Source: Entoloma clypeatum
Lineage: Eukaryota; Basidiomycota; Agaricomycetes; Agaricales; Entolomataceae
Length of the DNA stretch: 64,000 bases
Direction: 5' to 3'
Assembly: GCA_963565915.1 (NCBI GenBank)
Contig: OY751492.1
Location: 744,001 to 808,000 of the forward strand
Part shown: positions 1 to 12,373 of the stretch, one piece after another
How the letters are laid out: every line of letters begins with the position of its first letter
Position numbering within the stretch: position 1 is the stretch's first letter
Notes under the pieces: model-generated
What the model was told of the DNA's origin: nothing
The model's database searches: none
Seen by the model: the letters and a program-made list of their open reading frames with translations, nothing else
Translations under genes and position numbers: made by a program

Positions 1-850
1 ATGTGCATGCAACCACGGCCGCCGCGTAGATATGGCGTCGTCCTTAGCCAGTTTGGAAGCACGTTCTTCAGACTTGTTTGCCCGTTTGCATCAGGTTGAG
101 CGACCATAATGACTGGAACCGAAGGGTCGAAGAACTGGTATATCCATGGAAAGTCTAGCGAGTACGAAGACATAATAGCGAAGGAGAGTTCCGTCCTCTA
201 TAGGAAGATAAGACTCAAATGACCCCGAAAAGGTAAGACGCACTTTGCCCAGAATCTCCGTCAATCTGAACGTCGGCCGACCATCCTTCCGTGGATCTGC
301 ATGTTGATTTGCAGTCTGCCGAAGCTCTCCATCCCAAAATACCTGATCGATAGTGGTTGAACCTTGCGATGGAACACTGCTTGATGAAAGGCGTTGCCTC
401 TTGGCGGGTGGTTCGTTCCGTACTGGCTCCTCGTCATCATCGGCCACATCCCCATTGCCCTCCGTCATCTGAGTCTCAGGTCGCAAGCGTTTCTGACGTT
501 CTCGTCTCTCCTTTTCCAATTGCGCACGCTCTGAAAGAAAAGAAGATGCTGCGTGCGATGGTGGCTGCAATTGTGGCTGCACTTGCGGCTTTGAGGACGA
601 TGATTCGTTCGCAGGAGTTCTCACGACAGACTTGCTGGACTGTCGTGAGGCCTCGGATTTGGACGCTTCTACAGCCCGCCAAAGTTCATCATCTTCTGAG
701 TCGCTGACAATATCTATCACCTCCGGTTTCTTCTTCATGTCCTCGAGGCTGAGGGCAATGGCTCTGTTGGCCACGTTAGTGACCGGAAAACACCCATATT
801 CAAACGACCAACACGCACCTGGCGAGATCATCATCGCCGTCGAAGCTCAT
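1..850 (-). CDS. TDP1: Tyrosyl-DNA phosphodiesterase 1, N-terminal part, cut by the window edge
   Basis: TDP1 is a nuclear DNA-repair enzyme of the phospholipase D superfamily that clears topoisomerase I peptides from DNA 3' ends. Three exons are read: 850-819, 763-244 and 197-1, with introns of 55 and 46 bases (GTGCGT...CAACAG and GTGCGT...CTATAG). The start at 850 is preferred over in-frame ATGs at 834 and 738 because splicing then joins acidic MSFDGDDDLA to RAIALSLED, a ubiquitin-interacting-type motif. Exon 2 holds a second acidic SEDDELWRAVEAS segment, a low-complexity linker with AKRQR (possible nuclear signal), and the conserved DQVFWDGELRQTAN and RPTFRLTEIL. Exon 3 gives SFAIMSSYSLDFPWIYQFF and stops at GRGCMH, whose His should be the first residue of the first HxK catalytic motif. 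The catalytic domain lies outside the window. Exon boundaries are my inference from frame and splice signals. Confidence 0.85.
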
Positions 851-1211
851 GATTTGAGTGAATGGCGATCGAGGCAATGTTCAATGTTCATGTCTTCAGT
901 GTCACATCATGTGCATCCGGTCACGCGTTCCTTTTATTTTGAAAGGGCGTTGATGGGTACGTATGTACTTGTAAGTACTGCATCGCCAGATTGTACTCGA
1001 GTGAAAGTTTTATGCCAATTTTTTCGTTGAAAAATACTAAGGTTCTGGTCCAACTTCGTACATGAAACCTGGAAAAATAAGTAGAACTTGGAATATTCAA
1101 TGAAAAATACTGTCATAGGTGGGAATGATTCGGACAAGCAAGCATCGACACAGGACACCGTGACATTCTGCACAGCTTCTTTCTGCTCAACTGCCAGTGT
1201 ATCGTCCTTTT
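851..1211. promoter_or_regulatory. Divergent intergenic region between TDP1 and the F-box gene
   Basis: This 361-base stretch separates two genes read away from each other and presumably holds both promoters. No convincing TATA box or open reading frame was seen. The duplicated contig overlap begins inside it at 905. Confidence 0.4.
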
Positions 1212-3169
1212 ATGGATGCAACTCTGCAAGAGGCTTCTTGCTGGTCAAGTTACAGCCAGTATGATGGCCCGGGCTCCACAGAAAGTGGTCACTGTTTCCT
1301 GCTTTCCGTAGTCTTGGACGCCGATACATGGAAACTCTTCTCGGGAATCCGCGTTGTCCTCATGTACCGTGAGACGAATGAGTTGCGAAATGTGGTGAGC
1401 ACTTGGACATCTATCGAACAACGTGGCATGGGAAAGGTGACTGGTCAAATAGCTCGTCAGGGACTGCCTTGCTACGAAGAAATACAAGGTAGCTCAATCC
1501 GGCCCTTCTATGCTTCGTAGAGATTTGCTGTTCCAAAGGCGTAAAACTATTACGCTCGGTAATCAGCTATTGGGCGGCACAAAACCAACGACAGATAAGC
1601 TGCCTATTTGCACTGCAATATTCGAGATAGTTGATATCAGCGGGCCCCCGATGAAAGGGGTTGCGCTGGTTCCGCGACTAGAGATGGTTCGCGACGACGA
1701 TCTTCGTATCGTGTATGACCGCGTATACCCATGCACCGAGACATCTCATTCAACAACCGTTTTCCTCGAGTCCAACTACTCTTTTCGTTTAGTCTGGGAT
1801 TATTCTTATGGGAATAATTGTTTAATTTACATCTACGGAATCCCGGCACATTCACTCAGGATCCTTCCAATTCGCGACAATCGTCCTCCATTCATTGATC
1901 TCCCACCGAAAGTCCTTCGTCAAATCATCTCCGAGGCTGTCATTCTCTGTGACAGCGAATGGCGTGCTGCCTTACTATCTTACGGCTTGGTCCGTAAATC
2001 TTGGACCCACGTCCTCGATCTCTTCTACAGTTTATATTGCGGACGAGGCTGGAAGACAACAGCCATTTCCGTCGCTAGTTCGTTGCGGTATCAACCAGAA
2101 AGGGCGGAACTTATCAGACGCTACAGTCCACACGATTATCACGACACGGACCCCGAAAACTCTGACTTGAAAGATATGGGGGACGACGATTACACACGAA
2201 CATGTCACGCTCTCTTGGACATTTTGGAACTAACGACTCGAATCCGAGAGATTGAAATACCCGCAATCGATGAATCCCTTTTGCAGAGATTGATACCTGC
2301 AGTCCACCAGCTAAAAGAAATCACAACATGTAGAATAACAGGTGACTATCCATCCGTTCGCGCCCGAAAACCAAAGAGGTGTTGCGTAACAATCGAGGAT
2401 GTACAACTCTTTATGGCCAACTGGCCAGATCTTTTCGACCTCGAAATTAGTTATTGTGACGGTCGGAGGGACATGGGCACAGAGTGAGCTTACATTGCTC
2501 CCGCACTCTTCTCGTACTGACTTGGCGATTTCAGAGTTAGTACCCAAACAGCAGCGGTGAATTTCGTCGTGCAGTGATACGCGAACCGTACTCATTCTTC
2601 TCAAGGCAAACACTCCACGACCGCGAGGCAATTTGGAGCGTCTGAAAGTCTATGAATGCAGTATCGTCGGACATCAACTCACGAGATTTGTTCAGTCACC
2701 AGAGCCTTGTCTCAAGGAGCTCAACCTCTCCAGCCTTCAAGGTGTCCTAAACAGCGATCTCCTCGCTCTCCTCCTCACGGTTTCTTCCACTCTAACGAGA
2801 CTCTGGATCAGCTATTGCAAAATCCAGCGATCTACCCCCGATGAGGAATACGCTATTGATACTGCCGTGTCGAGGATGGTTGCGATCCAGACCCTTGGCC
2901 TCGCAGGAGACTGTGGAACTGCTCTCTCCATCGCGAGGGGAGCGCCGAAAGACTGTCCGGCAGCACACACCAGCTACCCTCGGCCTCCTTCCATTTCCAT
3001 CAGTTATGCGCCGGCATTAGAGTGTCGAAGCCTTGCGAAGGCGCTTGAGGTGACAGGATGGGCTTCTGTCATGGTAGGGGGGAACACGATAAGGGATGCT
3101 GGTGATTCAATTAAACAAGAATTAAGAGATATCGCGGTGGCCCGAGGTATTGACCTTAACATGGCTTGA
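1212..3169 (+). CDS. F-box-like protein with C-terminal leucine-rich region (first copy)
   Basis: Probable substrate-recognition subunit of an SCF-type ubiquitin ligase; the target is unknown. The model has three exons: 1212-1394, 1489-2483 and 2575-3169 (590 residues). Intron 2 (GTGAGC...GTGCAG) keeps the frame; intron 1 is less certain. The F-box-like segment is in exon 2 at about residues 195-245: LPPKVLRQII followed by ALLSYGLVRKSWTHVLDLFY. Downstream are repeated Leu-rich stretches such as LKELNLSSLQGVLNSDLLAL and LTRLWISYCKI. A paralog with the same exon order lies inverted at 26409-28390, and its matching segments (WSSFTRYNLGP in exon 1, LLCKSWSHIVDLFF in exon 2, LRFVQTPRPRLTDL in exon 3) support joining these exons. 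Unlike the second copy, this one stays open in exon 3. The family is only F-box-like, so the function is an inference. Confidence 0.65.
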
Positions 3170-3467
3170 TTCCTCTCTGTTGCAAATGTTTTCTATCACG
3201 TAACGGTTAATGTACAATCCGATGCGGCCAATGTAGGGAATCAAGTACTTACTCCCTCCATAGATTTCCCAGATTCTATGGAACCAGCATCCCCCCAAGC
3301 CGCGAAAGTCACAAATCATTATACTGGTTATTATCCGAGTCACGTCGACTCTGGCGACGATTCCCCAGCACTGTAGCAGGGATACAATGGCGAACAGCGT
3401 CCTAATACATACAATTTGAAATCTAATTATTCCTTCCTGGCCCCAAACAAGTCCATACCTCCTCCAT
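3170..3467. other. Convergent intergenic spacer
   Basis: 298 bases between the 3' ends of the F-box gene and the importin gene. It should hold both 3' untranslated regions. No feature was recognised. Confidence 0.4.
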
Positions 3468-6400
3468 TCACATAGAAACAGATGCATATCCAAATGCAGA
3501 CCCCTCCAAACCTCTCGCCACCAACGTAAACTGCTGAGCCGCATCTCTCGTCTTCCTCAATGACCGCGAGCTGTGCAGCACAAGAAGAAGAGAGGGGGGG
3601 AAGAGGTGAGTAGCGAAGCACAAGCACAGACGAGGACAAACGCACTGCATCACAGCCTTCACAAACTTCTCTTTCACCTCCAGCGTAGCCTTCGAAGGAA
3701 TAAAGTCCTCCTGTAAGAACACATTTGAGCATCCTCATCTTCATCTCCGGTCTTGACAAAAACCACACAGTAGAACCAACTCACAGCAAACAATATCTCC
3801 CTCATCCACACCGCAGCTACAGCCCCACCCGCACCTCCACCTCCACCAGTTCCGCCTCCCGCTCTCGCCAACAACGTCCCCAGCAGATCTATCAAGTTCG
3901 GAACGACACTACATAGAAAGATCCACATCATTACAGGTGGCCACCCCCCCAAAAAAAAACGGGGACACAAAGCACATACCTCCGGGGAGCAACGCTCGCA
4001 AACCCTTCCAACACCGCTTTGACAATCCTCCGCCCATGCACCTGCATCAGCCGTTCCTTCTCCCGGGCCAAATCATCATGCAGCGACGTCCGCTGGATGA
4101 ACACAGACTAGCCAAAGTCAAATTGATGTCAGAAGGGAGGGGATTCCCTGCTACCATTACATTCTCGCAAGACCATCAAACTCACCAGGAACGCACACGC
4201 CGACACCAAAGAGTACCGCTCCTGCAACGCCAGAGCCGCAACAGCGCACGTCATCAGCGCATCAAGCGCACCATGAGGCAGGCGGTAAAACGATCTCGTA
4301 AAGTCTTGCGCCGTCTATTATTCCCAACATCAGTCACCACATCCAAACCCGAGGACACACAACAAACCCACCCTATCCATACAAGCGAAAAACTCCTGCA
4401 CAATATCCGGGTTCTACAACACATATAATCAGATCAGCACTAAACAACTATGAAAAAAGGAAAAACAAAACATACACTCTCCATCGCCCCAGGCGCCCCC
4501 AATACCCCCAATGTGCACTCCAATAATATCGGCAAGGCACCCCCCACAATCCCCTCCGCCTCCGCCGTCGGCCCCGCCTTCACGCTCGCCCCGCTCTCCC
4601 CAATCAACAACGGTATCCCCGACGTCGCAGTCAGCTGCGCAATCAGAATCGCCGCAAGCGCAAGCCACACCCCCGTCAGCTGCTTCCTCGCCGCAATGCA
4701 CACCAGCTCCAGAAGCGGGCCTGGAGGCAGCGATATCAGCGTAGCGTCATTCGGCAGCGCAGTGATCGACTTGAAAAGGTCGCTTATAGCCTGCGAGACA
4801 TTTGATCATACTGGTAAGAGGAGGGGAAAAATGAAAAAAAAACGCACGATCCCGACCGCAGCGTCGTTGCTCCACATCTCCACGACGCCTCTCACCGCGA
4901 GCTCGATCGTCCCCCGCAGCTTGACGACCCTCTCGTCCGCCCTCGCCCGCGCCATCTCTTCCGTCTTCGCCGGCGCCACGTCGTCCTCTTCCGAGAATAT
5001 GAGCAGGCCCTCCGTCGACCGCGTCAGGCCCTTCGCCACGCCAGACAGCGTCTCCAGCTGGTGCACCGCCAGAGTACGAGCTTCATCCGGGAGCTGTTGG
5101 TCAACAAACATAGCAGATGAGAATAAGCATATATGAGCAAAAAGACAACCTCACCGTGGCGGAGGAACGTAGGGCTTCATGCAGCTTCTGCACGATAGGG
5201 TTGACAACAGCCTATCATCCCAGCACCATCAGCAAACCCAAACAAACAAAAAAAAACCACATAATCCAACCCACCTCTATCGGCTGAATCTCCTCCACAG
5301 GCGACAACGCCTGTATCACACTCGCAATCGACTGGACAACCTTTCCCTTTTCTGAATCCTAGAAAAAAGGCCGCTTTCAGCTCCATTTCAAACCCCCCCC
5401 CCCCCAACGAAAAGAAAAAAACAACACCCACAGGAATGCTCCCCAGCGCCGCATGCAGCTGCGCAAACGCCCCAATCTTCGGCGCCAACACCTTCCGATT
5501 CGCATCGCACAGGTTCCTCAGTGCATTCGCCGCCTGCAGACACAACGACGGGTCCGTCAGCGCCGACGCGACGTACGTCAGCACGCTCATCAAGAGGGCG
5601 GACGATTCCGAGGGGGGCTGGCTGGCGAACCACGACGAGTATGCGCCTGGGGGGGGGGAATCTAAGACGGGATAGGGAAAAACAGGTTCAAAAAAAGGAG
5701 ACGCACCGATGAACCCCAGAGTCGTCCGCCGTATCCGACTGTGCCCCATCGAAGGCAGCCGTCCCAGGATGTCTTGACTGAACAGCCGTGCGAGTTGAGG
5801 AGGGGTTTTGGAAAAGTCGAGGGCTTCTTGGATGGAGGTAATGCAGTGGAGGGTTGCTTCGATTTCCTTTGGTTGAGAGCGGTGAAGACCAAAGTTTTTT
5901 ATGTATATGCGCGTTCACGAACCTGCCATCCGTCGCTTTCTTGCCTGGAGGCGAGACGTTGGGATATGTCGTCGATGTAGTATCGGATCATGTCGTCCCG
6001 GATGACATAGTACCTGTGGTGTGGCGATGAGCACATTATGGGACGACTTGATAGAGTACCCACGCATTGATAAGAGTATCCCCAACGTCTCTTCGGTATC
6101 TACACAACGAGGACATCAGCAACTGTAGCCCCCACCAGAGCAACACAATAGAAAGGACTTACACTTGAAACTTATCAACCTGGTCTTCCAAAGAATTTCA
6201 ACAATCCAAACCCCACCCAAAAAAACAATCCACACACCTTTCGACCACCCACTCCCCTTGGCCGGGAACGCCACCTTCCGCCTCAACACCCCCACCAGCT
6301 CCCTATACACCGCCTTCGCCATAACCACCTGCTCCTCCTCCGCCTTATTCTCTCCCTGCCCCAACTGCAGCAAATCAGGCACCCCCTCGCCGTCCTCAGG

Positions 6401-8058
6401 CTCAGGGACGGAGTAACCCGTGCTCCACAGCGCCTCCTGGAAGAGATACCAGAACCCAAGCGTCATCTCGCTCTCCTCCTCCTCGACGCCATAGTACCCA
6501 GGCAGCCCCGTGTACGCAAGCAACAGACGGAGGAACGTCTGCGTCAGGTGTCCCTTCGTCTTGGCGATCGTGCTCCCGTTGCTCGGAGGCGGCTGCGACG
6601 GGGCACGCGAACCGGGCCCAGGCGATGGGGACGGTGTCGGGGTCGGGGGTGCTAGAGCCCGGCCCGCCACCACCAGCGCGGTCGACACGATGTTCAGCGC
6701 AAGGTACGCGGTGGAGTGATCCCCGAGCGCGACGAGCAGCTTGCAGAGCGAGCGGGAGACGTCGTTGACGTCGCCCGACGAGAGGGTGTGCTCGACGATG
6801 CGGCCGCCGGTGGCGTCGAGCCAGAGGAGGAGCGGCTCCGTGAGGATGCGGCTGCCGGAGCCGTCGGAGAGGGCGGATTTGGACATGAGTTCTTGCAGGG
6901 CATCGGAGGCGGCGATGAAGGAGTCCGGGTGCGTGGGGTAGACGTCGAGGAGGGAGATGAGGGAGGGGATGAGGGGGGTGATGTCGCTGGTGGGGGGAGG
7001 AGGTGTGAGTGGGGAGTGGGATGAAGGGTGGAAGCGTTGTGCGTTACCTGGATGGGATGAGGGAAATCCAAGCTTGGAGGAGACGGAGGGCAGAGGTGAT
7101 GTTTTGAGAGGTTTCGAGGGATGACCGTACGGCTTGAACGACTATTGTGACGGCGTCCATGAGGGATTGTTGCATTTGCATTCTGGGAGCAAGGCACATG
7201 AAACGAGGGTCGACAACTCAGTGACTGACTTACTTGCTCGGGCCAAGCAGGTCGGCATTGCTGGCCTCCTCAGCTACGATAGACAAAAAGTCATGAATGT
7301 GTTCTGGGGGGACGCTTCTTCCGGAGAAGGTCATGACGCATCCGATGATCCAGTCTGGCCAGCGGGTAGGGCGTCCCGGTACCAGTTTGAGTGCGAGAGA
7401 AGTGAGCTGGGAAAAGAGGGGTTAGACTTAGGGCACCCCTCGAATTGAAGACGTGGGCGTACCGCAACGAATAGTTTCCGCAGGATGAACTTGCTCCGTC
7501 CAGTGGCCATAGAGTGTGCAGTGAGCTGGACCATGAGATCTCGGAGTGCAACAGCATGGTCTAGCGGAAAAAAGTCCCTGAAGGGGCCACGAATGAGTCG
7601 CACATCGTTGAGCACATCGACGACCGAGAAAAGACCCAGGAACATCTCATGACGCGTGGCCACCAAACGATCAGCCAATCGCAGCAGCCGCTCCCATTTC
7701 CCATCGTAAAGAACGCCGCAGCCAATCCGGAGCTTAGGACCCTGGACTCACCAATCCCTCGCAATCTTCACCTGCGCCGTATGCGCCCCAAAAAACTGCA
7801 CGTTCGGGTCCTGGTGTTCCAGCAGCGGGATAACGAGCCCCCATGCTTCTGGCCGCTTCTGGAGCTCGAACAGCTCGTGCTGGAGTCGCTTGAGGTCGTC
7901 CGGGGTCGTTGAAGGCGCCGGGGGCGCGTAAGCTTGTTGAATCAGCTAAAAGTGACGGTGATGAGGAGCTCGTCTAGCGGGTGAGCTGAACTGACTTCTG
8001 CAGCGCGCTGGATGTCAAATGGCGAGAGGTGTGGAAGAAAGCTGGTGTCGACACTCAT
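3468..8058 (-). CDS. Importin-13/Kap122-like karyopherin (first copy)
   Basis: A nuclear transport receptor of the importin-beta superfamily, built of HEAT repeats, expected to bind RanGTP and carry cargo through the nuclear pore. The start at 8058 gives MSVDTSFLPHLSPFDIQRAAE, then an intron and LIQQAYAPPAP, LKRLQHELFELQKRPEAW and VQFFGAHTAQVKIARDW, an importin-beta N-terminal domain. Conserved blocks follow: ALRDLMVQLTAHSMATGRSK, VNDVSRSLCKLLVALGDHS, LLLAYTGLPGYYGVEEEESE, MTLGFWYLFQEALWSTGY, LPNDATLISLPPGPLLELV and TRDAAQQFTLVARGLEGSAF before the stop at 3468. Many short introns interrupt the frame; the last joins KAVM to HSRSLRKTRD in frame. The span fits a protein of about 1000 residues, usual for the family. 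Frames are open in this copy where the second copy is shifted. Exon ends were not all fixed. Another beta-karyopherin subfamily is possible but less likely. Confidence 0.8.
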
Positions 8059-8433
8059 TGTTTTTGGATGGGAAGAGGAGTGGGTGGAGGAGTGGTGGTC
8101 GCTGGTAGTGACTGGTGCGGCCTAGGCTCAACGCCGTCGCCCGGCGGCTTGCCTTTGTGCCACCACATCAGAAATCCACATCGACCTTGTTCTTCACTCC
8201 TACATGATCGTGACTCTTTTTTCGGCTGAAAGCACAGAATCCTCAAGACCCATAACGAAGGATCACCACAACACTTGTGAATGGAAATCTCCAGGAATCG
8301 CATCCAAAGCGGAAACTTTAACGCACTGGACGGCCACCTTGTGGGCACACTCTCCAACACTCTGGCACTGGAATAGTAATGTGAAAGGTTCTCGATGCCT
8401 CCACTTGCGATTCAGATTTTCTCCCTAATTTAC
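8059..8433. other. Intergenic region upstream of the importin gene
   Basis: Contains the importin promoter and the 3' flank of the first secreted-protein gene. From about 8221 to 8433 it resembles 9385-9609, the 3' flank of the second secreted-protein gene, so the flank was duplicated with the gene. No open frame was recognised. Confidence 0.5.
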
Positions 8434-8805
8434 TTAACACGGGCCGCGACGACCATCCCAACACTTCCCCCCACGTCTCTGAATCTCAAATCCTTCACCT
8501 CCGAACCTGCGCTCGAACTGTCCGTCTTCGTCCTCAGCACGCCCAACGAGTTCCTCAACTTCCTCAACAACATCCCGTGCATAGCCATACTCGAAAGCAC
8601 CAGCGCGAGCGTAGATATCATGCTCGTCCTCCCCGCGGCCGAAGAGTTCTTCAGCATCATCGTAAAAGTCCCTCGTATACTCCACAATGTCCCCCTCTGC
8701 AAAAGGACCAGCCCTAGCGTCGAGGGCGTCTGAAGTCGGGATGGCGGCGGCGGTGCTCAGCATGAAGAGTGCGGCAAGGACCAAAGCGGGGAGAGTGAGT
8801 TTCAT
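8434..8805 (-). CDS. Small secreted protein 1 with Arg-ended repeats (first copy)
   Basis: A 123-residue single-exon gene. Residues 1-21 (MKLTLPALVLAALFMLSTAAA) form a clear signal peptide. The mature part is acidic and is divided by repeated Ala-Arg/Gly-Arg steps (ALDARAG, LFGRGEDE, IYARAGAF, GYARDVVEEVEELVGRAEDE), with dibasic RR sites near the C terminus before GGKCW and GPC. The design resembles secreted fungal precursors cut by Kex2-like proteases, but the product and role are unknown. On the minus strand a TTATAAG box lies near 8908-8914, about 100 bases upstream of the start, followed by CTCCCATGCAACGTCC, which is conserved in the next gene. A tandem paralog lies upstream (complete copy at 18814-19161). 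Confidence 0.75.
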   Translation of the reverse strand: MKLTLPALVLAALFMLSTAAAIPTSDALDARAGPFAEGDIVEYTRDFYDDAEELFGRGEDEHDIYARAGAFEYGYARDVVEEVEELVGRAEDEDGQFERRFGGEGFEIQRRGGKCWDGRRGPC

Positions 8806-9609
8806 GATTGTTAGATCAGGGGGGTATTGTTGAGGTTTGGTCTTCAGTAGCTGAGAAATAATGAACGGTCGAACCAGCGATAGGGAGTTGGACGTTGCAT
8901 GGGAGCCTTATAAGTCTTTCACTTTCAGGAACGATCCTCGAGCCCTACTCAATTCTAGTTTATTATTTAGCGAGTTTATTTAGTGAACGAGACGTTGTGA
9001 GGGAGACCATATGGTGGACTTGATCCGCCTTTCCGTTGGCGCTTGAAAATGAAATGACGCCAACTTTGTGGCAACGTGCAGAGTTAAAATCAAACATGTT
9101 CTCCGGCAAACTGTAGTCTTGGGTGTGTGCCATAGCGTATTGTGGACTTTGTGCGTGAACTTCTGTATTTTGGCGATGGCGCTGCGCAATGCTCACCGAC
9201 ACCGTGCCGTCGTGCCGCTCTCCTGTTCAGACTCAGACTGATGGTTTCACTTGGCATCGGTGGCTGTGAACCGCACCACATGTACTCTCACTGGCTAAAG
9301 AAACTAGAGTTGAGTAGTCCACGCATGTACGGTTTGGTTACCAGCCTTGGCAAGTTGAGTTGACAACATGACAGTCGCGATTTGTCGTGAACAGAATCCT
9401 CGAGACCCAAAACCAACGGATCACCACAACACAGTCAACACTCGAATCGAATGTCAATGGAAATCTCAATGAATCGCATCCAAAGTCGAAAAACGTTGAA
9501 CCTTTGACGCATCGGACGGCCGTCTTGTGGGCACACTCTGGCACCAGTATAGTAATTTGAAAGAATCTCGACGCCTCCACTTACGATTTATATTTTCTCC
9601 CTAATTTAC
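8806..9609. other. Intergenic region between the tandem secreted-protein genes
   Basis: Holds the promoter of secreted protein 1 (8806-8960) and, from about 9385, the 3' flank of secreted protein 2. The middle part (8961-9384) shows no open frame that I consider real. Confidence 0.45.
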
Positions 9610-9909
9610 CTAACACACGCCACGGCCTCCTCCACCTCCATGACACCTCCTCATACTCAGAAAATCTCCGTCGTCCTCCCCACGTCCAAGAATCTCATAT
9701 CCTTCACCTCCGAACCCGCGCTCAAACTGCCCGTATTCGTCCTCTGCACGCCCAACGAGTTCCTCAACTTCCTCGATAATATCCCGCGCATAGCCAGCAG
9801 CGTTTTCGTATTCGTAAAGGTCCCTTGTATGCTCTGCGATGTCCCTCACTGCAAAAGGACTGGCCCTAGCGTCCAGGGCGTCTGAAGTCGGGATGGCGGC
9901 GGCGGTGCT
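9610..9909 (-). CDS. Small secreted protein 2, cut by the assembly gap
   Basis: C-terminal part of a paralog of the preceding gene. It includes the conserved VEELVGRAEDEYGQFERGFG segment and ends RRCHGGGGGRGVC. Its signal peptide is missing because the contig stops at 9909. The complete version is at 18814-19161, so this is an incomplete assembly copy and not a biological pseudogene. Confidence 0.7.
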   Translation of the reverse strand, partial: STAAAIPTSDALDARASPFAVRDIAEHTRDLYEYENAAGYARDIIEEVEELVGRAEDEYGQFERGFGGEGYEILGRGEDDGDFLSMRRCHGGGGGRGVC

Positions 9910-10109
9910 NNNNNNNNNNNNNNNNNNNNNNNNNNNNNNNNNNNNNNNNNNNNNNNNNNNNNNNNNNNNNNNNNNNNNNNNNNNNNNNNNNNNNNNNNNN
10001 NNNNNNNNNNNNNNNNNNNNNNNNNNNNNNNNNNNNNNNNNNNNNNNNNNNNNNNNNNNNNNNNNNNNNNNNNNNNNNNNNNNNNNNNNNNNNNNNNNNN
10101 NNNNNNNNN
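9910..10109. other. Assembly gap of 200 N
   Basis: Exactly 200 undetermined bases, a typical scaffold placeholder. Its two flanks are the two ends of a repeated 9 kb block. Apparent reading frames running through it are meaningless. Confidence 0.98.
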
Positions 10110-10416
10110 CATCATGTGCATCCGGTCACGCGTTCCTTTTATTTTGAAAGGGCGTTGATGGGTACGTATGTACTTGTAAGTACTGCATCGCCAGATTGTA
10201 CTCGAGTGAAAGTTTTATGCCAATTTTTTCGTTGAAAAATACTAAGGTTCTGGTCCAACTTCGTACATGAAACCTGGAAAAATAAGTAGAACTTGGAATA
10301 TTCAATGAAAAATACTGTCATAGGTGGGAATGATTCGGACAAGCAAGCATCGACACAGGACACCGTGACATTCTGCACAGCTTCTTTCTGCTCAACTGCC
10401 AGTGTATCGTCCTTTT

Positions 10417-12373
10417 ATGGATGCAACTCTGCAAGAGGCTTCTTGCTGGTCAAGTTACAGCCAGTATGATGGCCGGGCTCCACAGAAAGTGGTCACTGTT
10501 TCCTGCTTTCCGTAGTCTTGGACGCCGATACATGGAAACTCTTCTCGGGAATCCGCGTTGTCCTCATGTACCGTGAGACGAATGAGTTGCGAAATGTGGT
10601 GAGCACTTGGACATCTATCGAACAACGTGGCATGGGAAAGGTGACTGGTCAAATAGCTCGTCAGGGACTGCCTTGCTACGAAGAAATACAAGGTAGCTCA
10701 ATCCGGCCCTTCTATGCTTCGTAGAGATTTGCTGTTCCAAAGGCGTAAAACTATTACGCTCGGTAATCAGCTATTGGGCGGCACAAAACCAACGACAGAT
10801 AAGCTGCCTATTTGCACTGCAATATTCGAGATAGTTGATATCAGCGGGCCCCCGATGAAAGGGGTTGCGCTGGTTCCGCGACTAGAGATGGTTCGCGACG
10901 ACGATCTTCGTATCGTGTATGACCGCGTATACCCATGCACCGAGACATCTCATTCAACAACCGTTTTCCTCGAGTCCAACTACTCTTTTCGTTTAGTCTG
11001 GGATTATTCTTATGGGAATAATTGTTTAATTTACATCTACGGAATCCCGGCACATTCACTCAGGATCCTTCCAATTCGCGACAATCGTCCTCCATTCATT
11101 GATCTCCCACCGAAAGTCCTTCGTCAAATCATCTCCGAGGCTGTCATTCTCTGTGACAGCGAATGGCGTGCTGCCTTACTATCTTACGGCTTGGTCCGTA
11201 AATCTTGGACCCACGTCCTCGATCTCTTCTACAGTTTATATTGCGGACGAGGCTGGAAGACAACAGCCATTTCCGTCGCTAGTTCGTTGCGGTATCAACC
11301 AGAAAGGGCGGAACTTATCAGACGCTACAGTCCACACGATTATCACGACACGGACCCCGAAAACTCTGACTTGAAAGATATGGGGGACGACGATTACACA
11401 CGAACATGTCACGCTCTCTTGGACATTTTGGAACTAACGACTCGAATCCGAGAGATTGAAATACCCGCAATCGATGAATCCCTTTTGCAGAGATTGATAC
11501 CTGCAGTCCACCAGCTAAAAGAAATCACAACATGTAGAATAACAGGTGACTATCCATCCGTTCGCGCCCGAAAACCAAAGAGGTGTTGCGTAACAATCGA
11601 GGATGTACAACTCTTTATGGCCAACTGGCCAGATCTTTTCGACCTCGAAATTAGTTATTGTGACGGTCGGAGGGACATGGGCACAGAGTGAGCTTACATT
11701 GCTCCCGCACTCTTCTCGTACTGACTTGGCGATTTCAGAGTTAGTACCCAAACAGCAGCGGTGAATTTCGTCGTGCAGTGATACGCGAACCGTACTCATT
11801 CTTCTCAAGGCAAACACTCCACGACCGCGAGGCAATTTGGAGCGTCTGAAAGTCTATGAATGCAGTATCGTCGGACATCAACTCACGAGATTTGTTCAGT
11901 CACCAGAGCCTTGTCTCAAGGAGCTCAACCTCTCCAGCCTTCAAGGTGTCCTAAACAGCGATCTCCTCGCTCTCCTCCTCACGGTTTCTTCCACTCTAAC
12001 GAGACTCTGGATCAGCTATTGCAAAATCCAGCGATCTACCCCGATGAGGAATACGCTATTGATACTGCCGTGTCGAGGATGGTTGCGATCCAGACCCTTG
12101 GCCTCGCAGGAGACTGTGGAACTGCTCTCTCCATCGCGAGGGGAGCGCCGAAAGGACTGTCCGGCAGCACACACCAGCTACCCTCGGCCTCCTTCCATTT
12201 CCATCAGTTATGCGCCGGCATTAGAGTGTCGAAGCCTTGCGAAGGCGCTTGAGGTGACAGGATGGGCTTCTGTCATGGTAGGGGGGAACACGATAAGGGA
12301 TGCTGGTGATTCAATTAAACAAGAATTAAGAGATATCGCGGTGGCCCGAGGTATTGACCTTAACATGGCTTGA
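10417..12373 (+). CDS. F-box-like protein, second assembly copy with two frame errors
   Basis: Same gene as 1212-3169. Exon 3 has lost one C in the run near 12040 and gained one G near 12155, so the frame is wrong for about 38 codons and then recovers. The paralog at 26409 supports the frame of the first copy (EEYAIDTAV matches KEAYALDVAI). One C is also missing near 10474 in exon 1. Probably base errors or an allele, not a second locus. Confidence 0.6.

Larger units (their letters stand above)
905..9909 (+). repeat. 9.0 kb block, first copy, ending at the gap
   Basis: Matches 10110-19113 in direct orientation with an offset of 9204-9207 bases. I found about eleven differences, nearly all one-base indels in runs: C5/C4 near 2836, G4/G5 near 3961, C13/C14 near 5393, G10/G9 near 5650, G4/G3 near 5807, plus a C/T change near 5346. 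Genes, introns and intergenic DNA match equally. The block ends at the last base before the N run. Confidence 0.95.

Noticed and set aside
3427..7197. Many plus-strand and alternate minus-strand frames in the importin region
   Set aside because: They are shadows produced by GC-rich codons; only one frame per exon shows importin-like conserved blocks and matching splice sites.
9839..10147. Open reading frames running through the N run
   Set aside because: They consist of undetermined bases and carry no information.
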